A DNA stretch of 7,187 nucleotides from an uncultured Alphaproteobacteria bacterium (lineage in GTDB: Bacteria; Pseudomonadota; Alphaproteobacteria; Puniceispirillales; Puniceispirillaceae): contig CAJWDO010000084.1 in assembly GCA_913031555.1 (NCBI GenBank), forward strand, positions 1 through 7,187. The letters run 5' to 3'. How positions within the stretch are numbered: position 1 is the first letter of the stretch; each line of letters starts with the position of its first letter. The notes beneath the pieces are model-generated. The model made no database searches and was not told where the DNA came from. It saw only the letters and a list, made by a program, of their open reading frames with translations. The position numbers and the translations under genes were made by a program. Positions 6,517 to 7,187 of this stretch are shown here, piece by piece.

Positions 6517-7187
6517 CCAGAATGCCCATCCATTATCGGCAACATCCGGTACATCATCGGATAACGTAACCGTGCAGGTCACTGACTGGCGGCGTATCAT
6601 CAGCGGATTCACCCTTGTGATGCTGGCAGCCATCATCCTGTTTCTGCTGGATGCACCTTGGGACAGCGTTTCAACTTTCAAGATTTCACGCCCGCGCGAT
6701 GACTGGGCGGTCGGCAATCTGGTGTTGCCAAGCCAATTGTTCAACATGATCGCCGCAATCATTCTGGCGTTTCTGGGGACGCGGCTGTTCCTGCGCGGCG
6801 GCGGGCGCTGGACCGGACTGTCCCTTGGAATCGGTTTGATCATTCTGGCGATAGCCTTTCTTGTCTGGGCCACTGCCGGCAAGTCGATTTCGCTGACCGG
6901 CATGCTGCAGGCAACGGTGGTGCGGGCAGTGCCCATCGCGCTGGCAGCGCTTGGCGGTATCCTGTGCGAGCGTGTGGCCGTGATCAATATCGCCATCGAG
7001 GGCATGTTGCTGGCCGGGGCTTTTGCCGGGGCGCTGTTCGGATCGCTGCTTGGCGGCTGGGCGGGTATCATCTGCGCGATGATCACCGGCGGCGTGTTTG
7101 GCCTGCTGCTGGCAGTGCTGGTCATTACCTACCGCGTTGACCAGATCATCGCCGGGGTGGTGATAAACCTGTTTGTGCTTGGTCTGA
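6509..7187 (+). CDS. ABC nucleoside importer permease 2, 3'-truncated by window edge
   Basis: Second membrane subunit, expected to pair with the preceding permease. The ATG at 6509 overlaps the end of permease 1 by 8 bases and has a strong GAGGGGG site at 6496-6502. The frame stays open to the last base, giving 226 full codons (MADQNAHPLSATSGTSSD...). The N-terminus is polar for about 27 residues. Hydrophobic segments then lie near residues 30-48, 75-93, 102-122, 132-150 and 163-185. INIAIEGM (159-166) is the counterpart of the NIGxEG motif of permease 1, preceded by SLTGMLQATVVRAVPIALAALGG, as in YufQ/NupQ-like permeases. Those are often just over 300 residues, so roughly a quarter to a third of the protein may lie beyond the window. 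The additional hydrophobic segments before residue 122 are longer than in minimal homologues I know of. Confidence 0.9.
   Translation, partial: MADQNAHPLSATSGTSSDNVTVQVTDWRRIISGFTLVMLAAIILFLLDAPWDSVSTFKISRPRDDWAVGNLVLPSQLFNMIAAIILAFLGTRLFLRGGGRWTGLSLGIGLIILAIAFLVWATAGKSISLTGMLQATVVRAVPIALAALGGILCERVAVINIAIEGMLLAGAFAGALFGSLLGGWAGIICAMITGGVFGLLLAVLVITYRVDQIIAGVVINLFVLGL

Noticed and set aside
6064..7125. Minus-strand open frame of 353 codons
   Set aside because: It lies wholly opposite the two well-supported permeases. The translation is rich in Ser, Pro, Arg and Ala with no recognisable domain, as expected from the antisense of GC-rich membrane genes.

Overview
The window reads as one plus-strand locus for taking up nucleosides and breaking them down, cut at both ends. 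Base composition looks GC-rich (I did not count it). The families, the tight gene packing, Shine-Dalgarno (SD)-type sites and a soluble substrate-binding protein with a classical Sec signal all fit a Gram-negative proteobacterium, most likely an alphaproteobacterium. That assignment is inference. No mobile element, RNA gene, CRISPR array or large repeat is visible, and no stretch over 300 bases lacks a gene.

Layout: (1) positions 1-727, the 3' part of a ribokinase-type PfkB sugar kinase; (2) 733-1743, an inosine/uridine-type nucleoside hydrolase; (3) 1724-2554, a short 2-oxoglutarate/Fe(II) oxygenase of the isopenicillin N synthase-like fold. These three are nearly or actually overlapping and look translationally coupled. 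A 143-base gap (2555-2697) holds two small dyads and a purine-rich leader. Then come (4) 2698-3723, a BMP/PnrA-type periplasmic nucleoside-binding protein; (5) a strong intrinsic terminator at 3736-3777; (6) 3794-5341, a two-domain ABC ATPase; (7) 5338-6516, a membrane permease; and (8) 6509 to the window end, a second permease, open at the 3' edge.

Expected working: the binding protein captures a nucleoside in the periplasm and the ATPase with two different permeases imports it. The hydrolase splits it into base plus ribose, and the kinase makes ribose 5-phosphate for central metabolism. The odd member is the oxygenase. Nothing in plain ribonucleoside salvage needs a 2-oxoglutarate-dependent hydroxylase, so it may act on a nucleoside, a freed base or a modified sugar. 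This is the most interesting lead in the window. The second point of interest is the terminator placed between the binding protein and the rest of the transporter. It is followed almost at once by an ATPase start codon with no visible Shine-Dalgarno sequence, which should make binding protein far more abundant than the membrane complex.
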